Of a stretch of DNA of 64,000 nt, positions 1 through 7,767 are shown piece by piece. The first letter of the stretch is position 1, and every line of letters begins with the position of its first letter. The notes under the pieces were generated by a model that ran no database searches, had not been told where the DNA came from, and saw only the letters and a list, made by a program, of their open reading frames with translations. The DNA is from an uncultured Acidobacteriota bacterium (GTDB taxonomy: Bacteria > Acidobacteriota > Thermoanaerobaculia > Multivoradales > SZUA-115), in assembly GCA_937867335.1 (NCBI GenBank), contig CALMKX010000193.1, positions 1 to 64,000 on the forward strand, read 5' to 3'. The translations under genes and the position numbers were made by a program.

Positions 1-1572
1 GGGCGGGGGCTCGGCCGCGGGGCCTTTGGCTTCCGCGTCGCCGCTCGGCTTGGCCTCTCCGGCGGGCGGCGAGGAAGTGCTCGGAGTGGTGGCCGCGGGG
101 GGCGGCGGCTCGGTCGAGGGCGGCGGGTTGGTGGGGACCGACGTGGTCGGCACCGAAGTGGCGGGCTGCGGCCCAGCCGGGCGAGCGGCCGGCGCGGGGT
201 TCTTCTGCGCCTCGGCCAAGGCCTTCTGCAGGTCCTGCAGGCGCTGGTCGTACTGGGCTTTGAGGTTCTTCTCCATCGCGGCCGCGCGCTCGGAAAGCAT
301 GCGGTCGATCTCGGCGCGGATCTGCTCCGGGTCGGTGGTGCCCTGGGTGGCGGGAGCGGGTTCGGTCGCGGCCGGCTGAGAGGTGGCCGGGGCGGGCTCG
401 GGAGTGGTGCTTCCCCGGCCCACGAAGTAGTAGATCAGCCCTCCCAGGATCAGGGCGGCGGCCACGCCGCCACCGATCATCAGGCCCTTCTTGTTGCCCG
501 AGTCGGCCACCTCGGCGGTGGAGCTCGTCGCCGCCGAGTACCCTCCGAAGGTGGGAGCGGCCTGGCGCATCGGCTCAGCGGCAGGGGCCGGGGCGGGCTT
601 CGCCGCTGCCGCCGGGTTGACCTGGGCGACCGGCACGGTGAGCGTCTTCTCGACCTCGATCTCTTTCGTCTCTCGCTCGATCTCGTCGCGGAAGAGCGTG
701 TGCATGAAGAAAGCGAGGTTGAAGGTGGTCGGCTGGTAGTGGCGGTCGACCATGATCTTCGACAGCGCCTTGTGCCAGGTGACCACATCCGGCAGCCGCT
801 GCGCCATCGGGCCCAGGCTGCGCTTGAGCAGGGTGGCGAGCTCGGGCGGCATGGACACGGCGTCCGCGGCCAGGGCCGAGGAGTCGATCTGGCCGAGGAC
901 GGCGCCTCCGCCGGCGGGCCGCCGGCCGGTGAGGAGCTCGAAGAGGATGGCTCCCAGCGAGTAGACGTCGTCGGTCTTCGAGACCGGCTGGCCGGCGAGG
1001 GCCTCCGGCGACAGGTAGGGGGTCACGTCCGCGGCGATGGCGCTCGCCGCCATGCCGGCCCGCAGGCCCGGAGCGGCGTCGAAGCCCAGCACCTTGATCT
1101 CGCCCTCGTTCGAGAGCATCACCAGGTTCGGCACCACGAAGCCATGGAGCAGCCGCTGGTCCTGGAAGTGGCTCTCGTAGCCGGCGGCCAGGCCAAGGGC
1201 GATGCGGTCGGTGATGAACAGGGAGAGGTCGGTGGGGATGGGCGAGTTCTCGCGCTGCGATTGGGCGAGCAGGCTGCCGAGGCTCTTGCCGGAGATGTAG
1301 TCGTAGGCGACGTAGGGAACGCCGCGCACCCGCGAGAGGTCGATGCCGCTGCCGAGATTGGGGCTCTTCACCGCCTCTTGGACCGCGCGGCGGTCGGAGA
1401 TCTTGCTCCAGAGAACCTGCGCGTCGAGGTCCCGGCCGTTGAACACCTTGAGCAGGACCACCTGTTCCAGCCCCTGCTTGCCCGTCTTGCCGGCGCGGAA
1501 GGTCTCCCCCAGGCTGTCTTCGAAGAGTTTCTTGAGGAGAACGTATTCGCCGAACTGCTCCCTGGTGTTCAT
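1..1572 (-). CDS. Membrane-anchored pseudokinase (STPK fold), C-terminus off the window
   Basis: 524 codons are visible and the gene continues past the left edge. It starts at ATG 1572 with a GGGAGG ribosome site about 5 nt upstream. The N-terminal ~300 residues follow the bacterial Ser/Thr kinase fold: a retained beta-3 lysine (VVLLKVF, K42), the APE-like SPEAL and the DDVYSLGAILFELLTG helix. Catalysis looks lost. The HRDLKPEN loop reads HGFVVPN (residues 143-149, catalytic Asp replaced by Phe and the Lys by Val), DFG reads GFD (163-165), and there is no glycine-rich GxGxxG loop. After the kinase fold come a low-complexity linker, one membrane helix (about 362-383), a charged coiled coil (about 413-452) and a Pro/Ala/Thr-rich tail. 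A binding or scaffold role beside the GTPase/Roadblock genes is inferred. The fold and the substitutions are read directly from the sequence. Confidence 0.85.
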   Translation of the reverse strand, partial: MNTREQFGEYVLLKKLFEDSLGETFRAGKTGKQGLEQVVLLKVFNGRDLDAQVLWSKISDRRAVQEAVKSPNLGSGIDLSRVRGVPYVAYDYISGKSLGSLLAQSQRENSPIPTDLSLFITDRIALGLAAGYESHFQDQRLLHGFVVPNLVMLSNEGEIKVLGFDAAPGLRAGMAASAIAADVTPYLSPEALAGQPVSKTDDVYSLGAILFELLTGRRPAGGGAVLGQIDSSALAADAVSMPPELATLLKRSLGPMAQRLPDVVTWHKALSKIMVDRHYQPTTFNLAFFMHTLFRDEIERETKEIEVEKTLTVPVAQVNPAAAAKPAPAPAAEPMRQAAPTFGGYSAATSSTAEVADSGNKKGLMIGGGVAAALILGGLIYYFVGRGSTTPEPAPATSQPAATEPAPATQGTTDPEQIRAEIDRMLSERAAAMEKNLKAQYDQRLQDLQKALAEAQKNPAPAARPAGPQPATSVPTTSVPTNPPPSTEPPPPAATTPSTSSPPAGEAKPSGDAEAKGPAAEPPP

Positions 1573-1699
1573 GCAACCTCCCTCGTCAACCATCGCGTGT
1601 CCGTCGCGGAGTCGTTCGGCCAACGTCGGCCACGTCTCCGCACGGCGCAGAAACCTTCGAGCCAGGTGCTCTCAGAAAAGAAAGCGTGCAGGATGAGTT

Positions 1700-1726
1700 G
1701 TTATACCAGCGCTGATCGCCTGTCAA
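1700..1726 (-). promoter_or_regulatory. Sigma70-like promoter with extended -10, upstream of the pseudokinase
   Basis: On the minus strand a perfect -35 (TTGACA, 1726-1721) is followed after 15 nt by TATAAC (1705-1700), preceded by TGG as an extended -10. It lies in the 185-nt gap between the GTPase stop and the pseudokinase start, giving a leader of about 120 nt. The 15-nt spacer is short, but the TGn element could compensate. It suggests the pseudokinase has its own promoter in addition to read-through from the GTPase. Confidence 0.55.
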
Positions 1727-1757
1727 ATTTCTCTTCACGGCGAAGCGCGCGATCCGC

Positions 1758-3263
1758 CTAGCACTTTTCCAGAACCCGAGTGATCACCGCCAGGGCCGGT
1801 GGCAGAGGGCTTTCCGAATCTTGGGCCGAGAGGCGCGCCACCAGCGCCCGGCGCAGCGCAGCCGGGTCGGAGCCGGTGTCTAAGATCAACGTGCTCAGGG
1901 ACTCTTCGAGGGCAGCCAGGCGCTGGGGAGACTGGCTCGGAAGGTCGAGCTCGGAGCGATCGAGCTCCGGGAACGGCCCGATGCGCACCGCCTTCCCTGC
2001 CTCGATCGCCACAGTGTCGAGCGCGAGCGTCGCCGCCTCTCGGTGGTCGAGCTCTTCCGCCAACGCCAGGCAGAGCCCGAGCTCTGCTTCGAGGCGGTGG
2101 AGAGCCTCGGCAGCGGGCCGGCCGTGAAGCTCCTGGGCCAGCCGCTGGTTCAGGGGCTCTGCCTGGGGGAGGATCTGCCAGAGCCGGAAGTCTCCGTGGC
2201 CGGTGGCGGCGAGCGCCAGGCAGCGCTTGGGGGAGAGGGTTTCTACGGCTGCGGTGATCAGCCGGGCCCAGCGAATCAGCACGGAGCGGCCTTCTTCCGG
2301 GTTGGGATAGACGGCCGAAGCGGGCGAAAACATCCGCCAACCCGGCTCGACCATGGCCTGCCAATTGCCGCGGCCGTCGCGAGCGGGTCGGGCGGCCTCC
2401 AGGGACAGTCCGTGGAGGCGGATGCGGCCCTCGACCGGCGGCCAGACCAGCCCGGCCGGCGCTTCGGCCGAGGGCGATCGGGGCTCCTCGCCGTCTCCTG
2501 TGGATCCTCTTGGACCTGGCTCGTTTTCGAGGTCCGAGCGGACCCGCGGAGCTTCCACGCGGTCGAAGAGGGCCGCAGGAATCGGCGGCGCTCCTTCCTT
2601 CGGGGCGAGCGTTGCGAGGGCCGTGAACAAACTCTCGGAGGACGCGAATTCGGGGGTTTCGCTTTCGAGAGTGGCGGTGCGCAGCTCCTCGCGAGCGCGG
2701 TCCAGAGCCAGCCGCACGGCGAAGACGAAGGCGAGCTTGGCCCCTTCGCCGGCGGTGGCCACGGACTCGAGCACCGCGGGCTGGAAGGGCAAACCCTCCA
2801 CCAGCCGGCGCAGCCTCGTGAGTTCCACCGCATCCGGCAGGTCGCGCTTGTTGGCCTGTAGCACCACGCCGATCGGCGGTGTGTGCCGGCGCAACAGGGT
2901 GGAAGTGCTGGCCAGGAAATTCAGGTTGGTCTCGAGCGCCCGCTCGCTCGAGTCGATCACGGCGATGATCACATCGGCTCTCTCGAGCAGATACTCGCGC
3001 CGCGCGGAGAGGGAGGGCTGGCCCGGTGTACTCACCACCTGGCAGCGGATCGGGCGGCCTTCGAAGATGCCGCCCTCGTATTCCAGCCAATCGAAGAAGA
3101 GCGTGCGCCCCTCTTCTTCTTCGCGGCTTTCCGCCACCCGGCCGAGGCCGCTGGCGAGAGCGCGGACACTGGTGGTCTTGCCGGCGAGAGGTGGACCGTC
3201 GTAGACGATCCGGATCACCATGTTGCCGCTTCGGGGGTCGACGAAAGCCAAGCCAGCCTCCAC
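1758..3263 (-). CDS. MglA-like small GTPase with long C-terminal extension
   Basis: A Ras-like GTPase of the MglA/polarity group. The P-loop is G23-PPLAGKT-30, a switch I Thr lies in the TLFFDWL stretch (T54), G3 is STPGQ (78-82) and the base-specificity motif is NKRD (138-141). TLFFD near the P-loop is typical of MglA. The GTPase domain fills about 200 residues. The remaining ~300 have no domain I recognise and include an acidic, Pro-rich linker near residue 210-265. The start used is GTG 3263; ATG at residue 15, just before the first beta strand, is an alternative, and neither has a strong ribosome site. It follows the REC-DUF4388-Roadblock gene by 88 nt. Roadblock proteins (MglB) are the usual partners or GAPs of such GTPases, so these two genes probably act together. 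Confidence 0.85.
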   Translation of the reverse strand: MEAGLAFVDPRSGNMVIRIVYDGPPLAGKTTSVRALASGLGRVAESREEEEGRTLFFDWLEYEGGIFEGRPIRCQVVSTPGQPSLSARREYLLERADVIIAVIDSSERALETNLNFLASTSTLLRRHTPPIGVVLQANKRDLPDAVELTRLRRLVEGLPFQPAVLESVATAGEGAKLAFVFAVRLALDRAREELRTATLESETPEFASSESLFTALATLAPKEGAPPIPAALFDRVEAPRVRSDLENEPGPRGSTGDGEEPRSPSAEAPAGLVWPPVEGRIRLHGLSLEAARPARDGRGNWQAMVEPGWRMFSPASAVYPNPEEGRSVLIRWARLITAAVETLSPKRCLALAATGHGDFRLWQILPQAEPLNQRLAQELHGRPAAEALHRLEAELGLCLALAEELDHREAATLALDTVAIEAGKAVRIGPFPELDRSELDLPSQSPQRLAALEESLSTLILDTGSDPAALRRALVARLSAQDSESPLPPALAVITRVLEKC

Positions 3264-3351
3264 CTCGCTCGCCGCTGGGACTCTCTCCAGGGCCGGCTTC
3301 GCCGGTCGAGGCGAGGCCGGCTCCCGGAGCCCCGGCGGATCGAATCGAGAT

Positions 3352-4665
3352 CTACTGCAACCCGCCGAGGTGCTTGTTGGCGGCGGCTCGCACGATGGCC
3401 AGGTTGGTGCTGGCCCGGTCCGCGGCGAGGTAGATGAACGTCGAGGAGGTGATCATCTTGATCAGGTGCAGCTGGTCGCCGAGGGTGATCAGCATGTCCT
3501 CGAGCGTGGTCTGGAGGTTGAGGGCCTTCATGATCTTGAGCTTCTGCTTCACCATTTCGCTGTTGTAGGCGCTGGCCGCTGCGAGGTCGAAGTCCGAGCG
3601 CGTCGACAGCACGGCGAGCGTCATACCCGAGTCGAGATCGACCACCGAGGCGCCGATGAAGCCGGCGACATCGCTCTTGATCTTGCCCAGGGTATCTTCC
3701 AGCTCTCTTTCCGTGACCATCTTGATTTCTCCTTGATGGGGTTGGTAGGTCTTGGGCCGGAGGTGAACGGCAGGTCCGTTCCCGGCCTTTCTTGTCGCTA
3801 CCAGCGAGGAGTCCGTGCCGGTGGAGGTCGGCTCGCTCTCGAGGCTGGTGATAGGAAGGTTGAAAGCGGTGCCGCGGGTTCCGTCGCCTCGGTCCAGGGC
3901 CTGAGCCAGGTCGGCCGCCGAGTCATCCTCGTCCTCGAAGAGCACCGCCATGTTCGCCTCGCCCGTGTTCTCCTCGTGAGTGTCCTCGTCGATCTGCCGC
4001 AGGGCGTCGAGCAGCAGGGTACCGAAATCCCTCGAGATGGTCACCCGGCTGGCCTCGGGCGAGACGACCTCCGTGCGCACGGCTCCGGCGGTCGCCTGGA
4101 GCAGGGCTCGCAGCGCAGGCTCTCCCTCGAGGTTCGCCATGGCGGCGTGGACGATCTCGCCGTTGGCCACCTGGATCGTACCGCTCGGTGGGCCGGACAG
4201 GTGGAGGACCACCGAGCGCTTGCCGTAGTGGTACATCTGGAGGAGATCGATCAACGAGAGGTCGTGAACCTGGCCCCAGAGTCCCGTGCTGGCTGCCGCG
4301 GCCCTTCTCAGGGCGAGCTCGAGCGAACTCGGCGTGAACGGCTTGTTGAGCACCGAGACCGCTCCCGCTGCCGTGGCGTCTTCGGCGTCGCGGGCGGAGG
4401 CGTAAGCGCTCATCAGGATGGCGCGGGTGCCGGGAGAGGTGGCGCGGGCGTCCTCGATCAACCGCAGGCCGCTCTCCAGGTTGAGCTTGAGATCCGAAAG
4501 CAGGATGTCGACCGGCTTCTCGGCCAGGACCTTGAGCGCCGCGTCGGGGCTCTCGACCAAGCTCACCGCGCCGACTCCCAGCTCCGTCAACATCTCTCCG
4601 GTGAGGAAGCGGTAGTCCGGCTCGTCGTCGACCACCAGGATGGAAAGCTCGCCGAGATCTACCAT
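3352..4665 (-). CDS. Response regulator fused to DUF4388 and Roadblock/LC7 domains
   Basis: 437 residues in three parts. Residues 1-125 are a complete receiver domain: acidic pair D13/D14, phospho-acceptor D58 in LLSDLKL, MSAYA switch and NKPF lysine. Residues about 135-235 match the DUF4388 (PATAN-type) pattern SLIDLLQMYHYGKRS with a VANGEIVHA turn. An acidic linker follows, and residues 316-437 are a Roadblock/LC7 domain (IGASVVDLDSGMTL, ATTLEDMLITLG-like helix). Roadblock domains dimerise and regulate Ras-like GTPases, and the next gene encodes one. Phosphorylation input from a histidine kinase elsewhere is inferred. A strong ribosome site sits just before Met316, so the Roadblock part may also be made alone. 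Confidence 0.85.
   Translation of the reverse strand: MVDLGELSILVVDDEPDYRFLTGEMLTELGVGAVSLVESPDAALKVLAEKPVDILLSDLKLNLESGLRLIEDARATSPGTRAILMSAYASARDAEDATAAGAVSVLNKPFTPSSLELALRRAAAASTGLWGQVHDLSLIDLLQMYHYGKRSVVLHLSGPPSGTIQVANGEIVHAAMANLEGEPALRALLQATAGAVRTEVVSPEASRVTISRDFGTLLLDALRQIDEDTHEENTGEANMAVLFEDEDDSAADLAQALDRGDGTRGTAFNLPITSLESEPTSTGTDSSLVATRKAGNGPAVHLRPKTYQPHQGEIKMVTERELEDTLGKIKSDVAGFIGASVVDLDSGMTLAVLSTRSDFDLAAASAYNSEMVKQKLKIMKALNLQTTLEDMLITLGDQLHLIKMITSSTFIYLAADRASTNLAIVRAAANKHLGGLQ
3728..3734 (-). promoter_or_regulatory. Internal ribosome-binding site before the Roadblock domain
   Basis: AAGGAGA on the minus strand lies 7 nt before an in-frame ATG (3720) inside the receiver-DUF4388-Roadblock gene. 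Initiation here would give a stand-alone 122-residue Roadblock/LC7 protein (3720-3352), the usual length of free MglB-like proteins. The reading frame is open through the site, so both the fused and the free protein may be made. Confidence 0.6.
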
Positions 4666-4916
4666 GGCCGTCCTCCCGCGACGAGCGCAGCGAGCGTGGG
4701 CGAGCTCACCGAGCTCGCGGCTGGTTGGGCGAGGCGAGGCCCTGAGCCTGGCGGTCGAATGTCCACGTTTTCAAGCTCCCGACCCAAGAGATGCAAGGAA
4801 TAGCCAAATTGCCAGTGCCGCGCGCCGGAGAGAGGTCATCCAACGACCGAGTTAGCGGCAGTGGGGGAGAGTCTGGAGGCACGAGATTACGCCCGTGATT
4901 ACAGCTCGGAGGCGGG

Positions 4917-6014
4917 CTAGCGGGCGGCGGCTTCCTGGTTCCGGCGCTCGCGGAAGTAGCGGCGCTGCCAGATCTCGACGTTGCGGTTGTGCTCGTCGAG
5001 GGTCTCGGCGAAAGCATGGCTGCCGTCGTTCTTGGAAACGAAGTAGAGGTAGCGCACCGGCGCCGGGCAGGCGGCAGCGGCCAGGCTGGCGAGGCCGGGG
5101 GAGGCGATCGGCCCCGGCGGCAGGCCCGGGTAGCGGTAGGTGTTGTAGGGGGAGTCGATCGCCAGGTCCTCGCGGCGGATATTGCCGTCCCAGCGACCGG
5201 CGAGGCGCAGCGCGTAGATCACCGTGGGATCAGCGTAGAGGCCGATGCCCTGGTCCAGGCGATTGCGATAGACCCCGGCGATGAGCGTGCGCTCGGCCTG
5301 GAGGCGGGCCTCTTTCTCGACGATCGAGGCCAGGGTGACCAGCCGGCGCAGGGGAGGGGCTCCCTGCCGGGGCAGGATGGGTACGATCTCCCTGGCATAG
5401 CGGGCCCGGAAGTTGGCCACCAGGGCGCGAACCACTTCGCCGGGCGGGGTGCCCGGAGCGAAGGAGTAGGTGTCCGGAAAGAGATAGCCCTCCAGGTTGG
5501 TGGCCTCGGGATCGAGATCGGCGATCGTGCCCACCTGGGCCATGGCGTCGAGCAGAGCACCCCGCTCGCCGAAGCCCTCGCGGGCCAGCAGATCGGCGGT
5601 CTCCATCATCGACAGCCCTTCCACCACGGTCACGGACCGCTCGAGGGACTCGCCCTGGATCAGCTTGGCGAGCACCTGCGGGCCGTTGGCCGGCCCGGCG
5701 AAGAGGTACTCGCCGGCTTTCAAGGGGCGGTTGCCGAGCACCAGCACCAGGTAGGCCCGGCTGAGCCAAGAGCTCGCGATCACCCCTTCGCGGTCCAGCC
5801 GGTCGAGAATCTGGCGGGCGGAGAGCCCCGGTGCCACCACCACGCGACGCTCGGCACCGGCGAAGCCCTGGAACGGGCTGAACAGGAAGTGCCAGAACAG
5901 CCAGGCCGAAACGACCTTGAGCGCGAGGGTGGCGAAGGACCAGCGGGAGGTGAGGATTCGCCACAACCAGGACGTACGGGTCTTCCGGCCTTTTTTCTGG
6001 GACACTTGGCTCAA
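4917..6014 (-). CDS. mltG: Endolytic murein transglycosylase MltG
   Basis: 365-residue YceG/MltG family protein that cuts nascent glycan strands at the inner-membrane face and so sets peptidoglycan chain length. A basic cytoplasmic tail is followed by one membrane helix (about 24-48), a LysM-like part, then the catalytic domain with LVTLASIVEKEA. The first Glu of that motif (about residue 233) corresponds to the catalytic Glu of the family. Other conserved stretches are GYLFPDTY, RNRLDQG and YNTYRYPGLPPGPI. The start overlaps the ruvX stop by 4 nt (ATGA), so the two are translated together. Length and motifs are ordinary for the family. Confidence 0.95.
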   Translation of the reverse strand: MSQVSQKKGRKTRTSWLWRILTSRWSFATLALKVVSAWLFWHFLFSPFQGFAGAERRVVVAPGLSARQILDRLDREGVIASSWLSRAYLVLVLGNRPLKAGEYLFAGPANGPQVLAKLIQGESLERSVTVVEGLSMMETADLLAREGFGERGALLDAMAQVGTIADLDPEATNLEGYLFPDTYSFAPGTPPGEVVRALVANFRARYAREIVPILPRQGAPPLRRLVTLASIVEKEARLQAERTLIAGVYRNRLDQGIGLYADPTVIYALRLAGRWDGNIRREDLAIDSPYNTYRYPGLPPGPIASPGLASLAAAACPAPVRYLYFVSKNDGSHAFAETLDEHNRNVEIWQRRYFRERRNQEAAAR

Positions 6015-6427
6015 GCCTTCCTCCGGCGCTCGAGCGCCTCTTCGAGCAAGATCTGGGCCGCCACCTGGTCGAGGCGCTCGGCCCTACGGCGAGCCGGCAC
6101 GCCGGCCGCTTCGAGCCGTCTCGAGGCCTCGACACTGGTGAGCGTCTCTTCCACCAGCTCGAGGGGCAGGCCGGTGGCCTCGACCAGCTTCCGGCCGAAG
6201 CGAGCGGCGCGCTCGGCAGCCTCGCCACGACTGCCGTCGAGCCGCCTCGGCTCGCCGAGCACCAGGAGTTCGACCTCCTCGCTCTCGGCGATGGCGGCGA
6301 TGTCCCGGGCGGCATGGCGATCGTCCCGGCGGTTCAGGGTGGTGAGAGGGACGGCGGTCCGGCCTTCCGGATCCGAGATGGCCAGGCCAATGCGTCGCTC
6401 GCCGAAGTCGATGCCCAAGGCCTTCAT
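6011..6427 (-). CDS. ruvX: Holliday-junction resolvase-like RuvX (YqgF)
   Basis: 138 residues with an RNase H-like fold. Visible motifs are GIDFGERRIG (first catalytic Asp), VEETLTSVEA (Glu) and a C-terminal DQVAAQILLE (Asp). In E. coli YqgF is essential and linked to 16S rRNA 5'-end processing as well as junction resolution. It is first in a two-gene unit with mltG, a pairing seen in many bacteria. The ATG start at 6427 begins MKALGIDFG, so no N-terminal extension is needed. The thiolase gene diverges 155 nt upstream. Confidence 0.93.
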   Translation of the reverse strand: MKALGIDFGERRIGLAISDPEGRTAVPLTTLNRRDDRHAARDIAAIAESEEVELLVLGEPRRLDGSRGEAAERAARFGRKLVEATGLPLELVEETLTSVEASRRLEAAGVPARRRAERLDQVAAQILLEEALERRRKA

Positions 6428-6582
6428 GGTTCGATTGTAGCGGCCCCGAGCGAGAGCGCGAAACGGCGACTGGCGCGCTCCGGGTCGGGCCCACGGGGCC
6501 GGTGGTGGGGCGAAACCCCTGTGCTAGCATTCGGCCGCTTCTCCGCTTCCCACGAAGCGGCCCAACCTGCGCTGGAGCCATC

Positions 6583-7767
6583 ATGGAAGAGATTGTGATC
6601 GTCAGCGCGGCCCGGACGCCGATCGGGACGTTCCAGGGCGCGCTTTCCTCGCTCGCCGCTCCCAAGCTCGGGGCCCGGGCGATCGCCGGTGCCATCGAGC
6701 GCGCCGGGCTCGCGCCGGCCGACCTCGATCAGGTCTACATGGGCTGTGTCCTGCCCGCGGGTCAGGGCCAGGCGCCGGCCCGCCAGGCAGCTTTGGGCGC
6801 CGGCTGCCCGCCCGCGACCGGGGCGGTAACCCTCAACAAGGTTTGTGGCTCGGGCATGCGGGCCGTGATGATGGCGGCGAACGATCTTCGCTGCGGCGAC
6901 TACACGCTGGTGGCGGCCGGCGGCATGGAGAGCATGAGCCAGGCCCCCTACCTCGCTCCCGGCCTGCGCGAAGGCCACCGCCTCGGCCATGGCAAGCTGG
7001 TCGACTCGATGATCCACGACGGCCTCTGGGATCCCTACAACGACATGCACATGGGTAACTGCGGCGAGCTCTGCGCCAGCCGCTACCAGATCGGCCGTGA
7101 GGAGCAGGACGCGTACACCCTCGAAAGCTACCGGCGGGCCCGGGCCGCCACCGAGAGCGGCCAGGCCGCTCAAGAGATCGTGCCGGTCGAGATTCCCAAG
7201 CGCAAAGGGCCACCGGTCACGGTGGCGCAGGACGAGGAGCCCTTTCGGGCCGACCTCGAGAAAATGCCCGGCCTGAAGCCGGCCTTCCAGGAAGGCGGCA
7301 CCATCACCGCCGCCAACGCCAGCAAGCTCAACGACGGCGCGGCGGCCTTGGTGCTCACCACGGCTGCCGAGGCCGCTCGCCGGGGCCTCAAGCCGCTGGC
7401 ACGGATCGTCTCTCACGCCACGGCCGCCCAAGAGCCCGAATGGTTCACCACCGCACCGATCTACGCCGCCCAGAACGCCCTCCGGCGCGCCGGTCTCAGC
7501 ACCTCGGACATCGAACTGTTCGAGGTGAACGAGGCCTTCGCGGTGGTGGCGATGGCCTTCATCCGCGAGCTCGGGCTCTCGGCAGAACAGGTCAACGTGC
7601 GCGGCGGCGCAGTGGCGATCGGCCATCCGATCGGCTGCTCCGGAGCGCGCATTCTGGTTACGCTGCTCGCGGCTCTCGAAGAGCGGGGCGCTCGTCGCGG
7701 CTGCGCGGCCATCTGCTTGGGCGGCGGCGAGGCCACCGCGATGGTGGTCGAGAGGATCGCGCGATGA
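6583..7767 (+). CDS. Thiolase (acetyl-CoA acetyltransferase family)
   Basis: 394-residue type II thiolase. The acyl-accepting Cys is in NKVCGSGMRAV, the catalytic His in GGAVAIGHPIGCSGARI, and the second Cys in the CLGGGEAT C-terminal motif. The start is ATG 6583 (MEEIVIVSAARTPIG) with GGAG 5 nt upstream; an upstream in-frame start at 6502 would add a non-conserved tail and is rejected. Sequence alone cannot separate biosynthetic (acetoacetyl-CoA forming) from beta-oxidation thiolases, although the very short N-terminus and overall length fit AtoB/PhaA-like enzymes. A TGC-TAGCAT extended -10 at 6522-6530 may drive it. The stop overlaps the lptD start (ATGA), an unusual functional pairing. Confidence 0.93.
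   Translation: MEEIVIVSAARTPIGTFQGALSSLAAPKLGARAIAGAIERAGLAPADLDQVYMGCVLPAGQGQAPARQAALGAGCPPATGAVTLNKVCGSGMRAVMMAANDLRCGDYTLVAAGGMESMSQAPYLAPGLREGHRLGHGKLVDSMIHDGLWDPYNDMHMGNCGELCASRYQIGREEQDAYTLESYRRARAATESGQAAQEIVPVEIPKRKGPPVTVAQDEEPFRADLEKMPGLKPAFQEGGTITAANASKLNDGAAALVLTTAAEAARRGLKPLARIVSHATAAQEPEWFTTAPIYAAQNALRRAGLSTSDIELFEVNEAFAVVAMAFIRELGLSAEQVNVRGGAVAIGHPIGCSGARILVTLLAALEERGARRGCAAICLGGGEATAMVVERIAR

Noticed and set aside
4791-4806. Sigma54-like TGGC...TTGC on the minus strand upstream of the response regulator
   Set aside because: The spacer is 6 nt rather than the required 7 between the TGGC and TTGC blocks, so the GG and GC are one base too close.
7440-7763. Upstream extension of lptD inside the thiolase gene
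   Set aside because: Encodes an Arg/Gly-rich stretch; the signal peptide begins at ATG 7764, which overlaps the thiolase stop.
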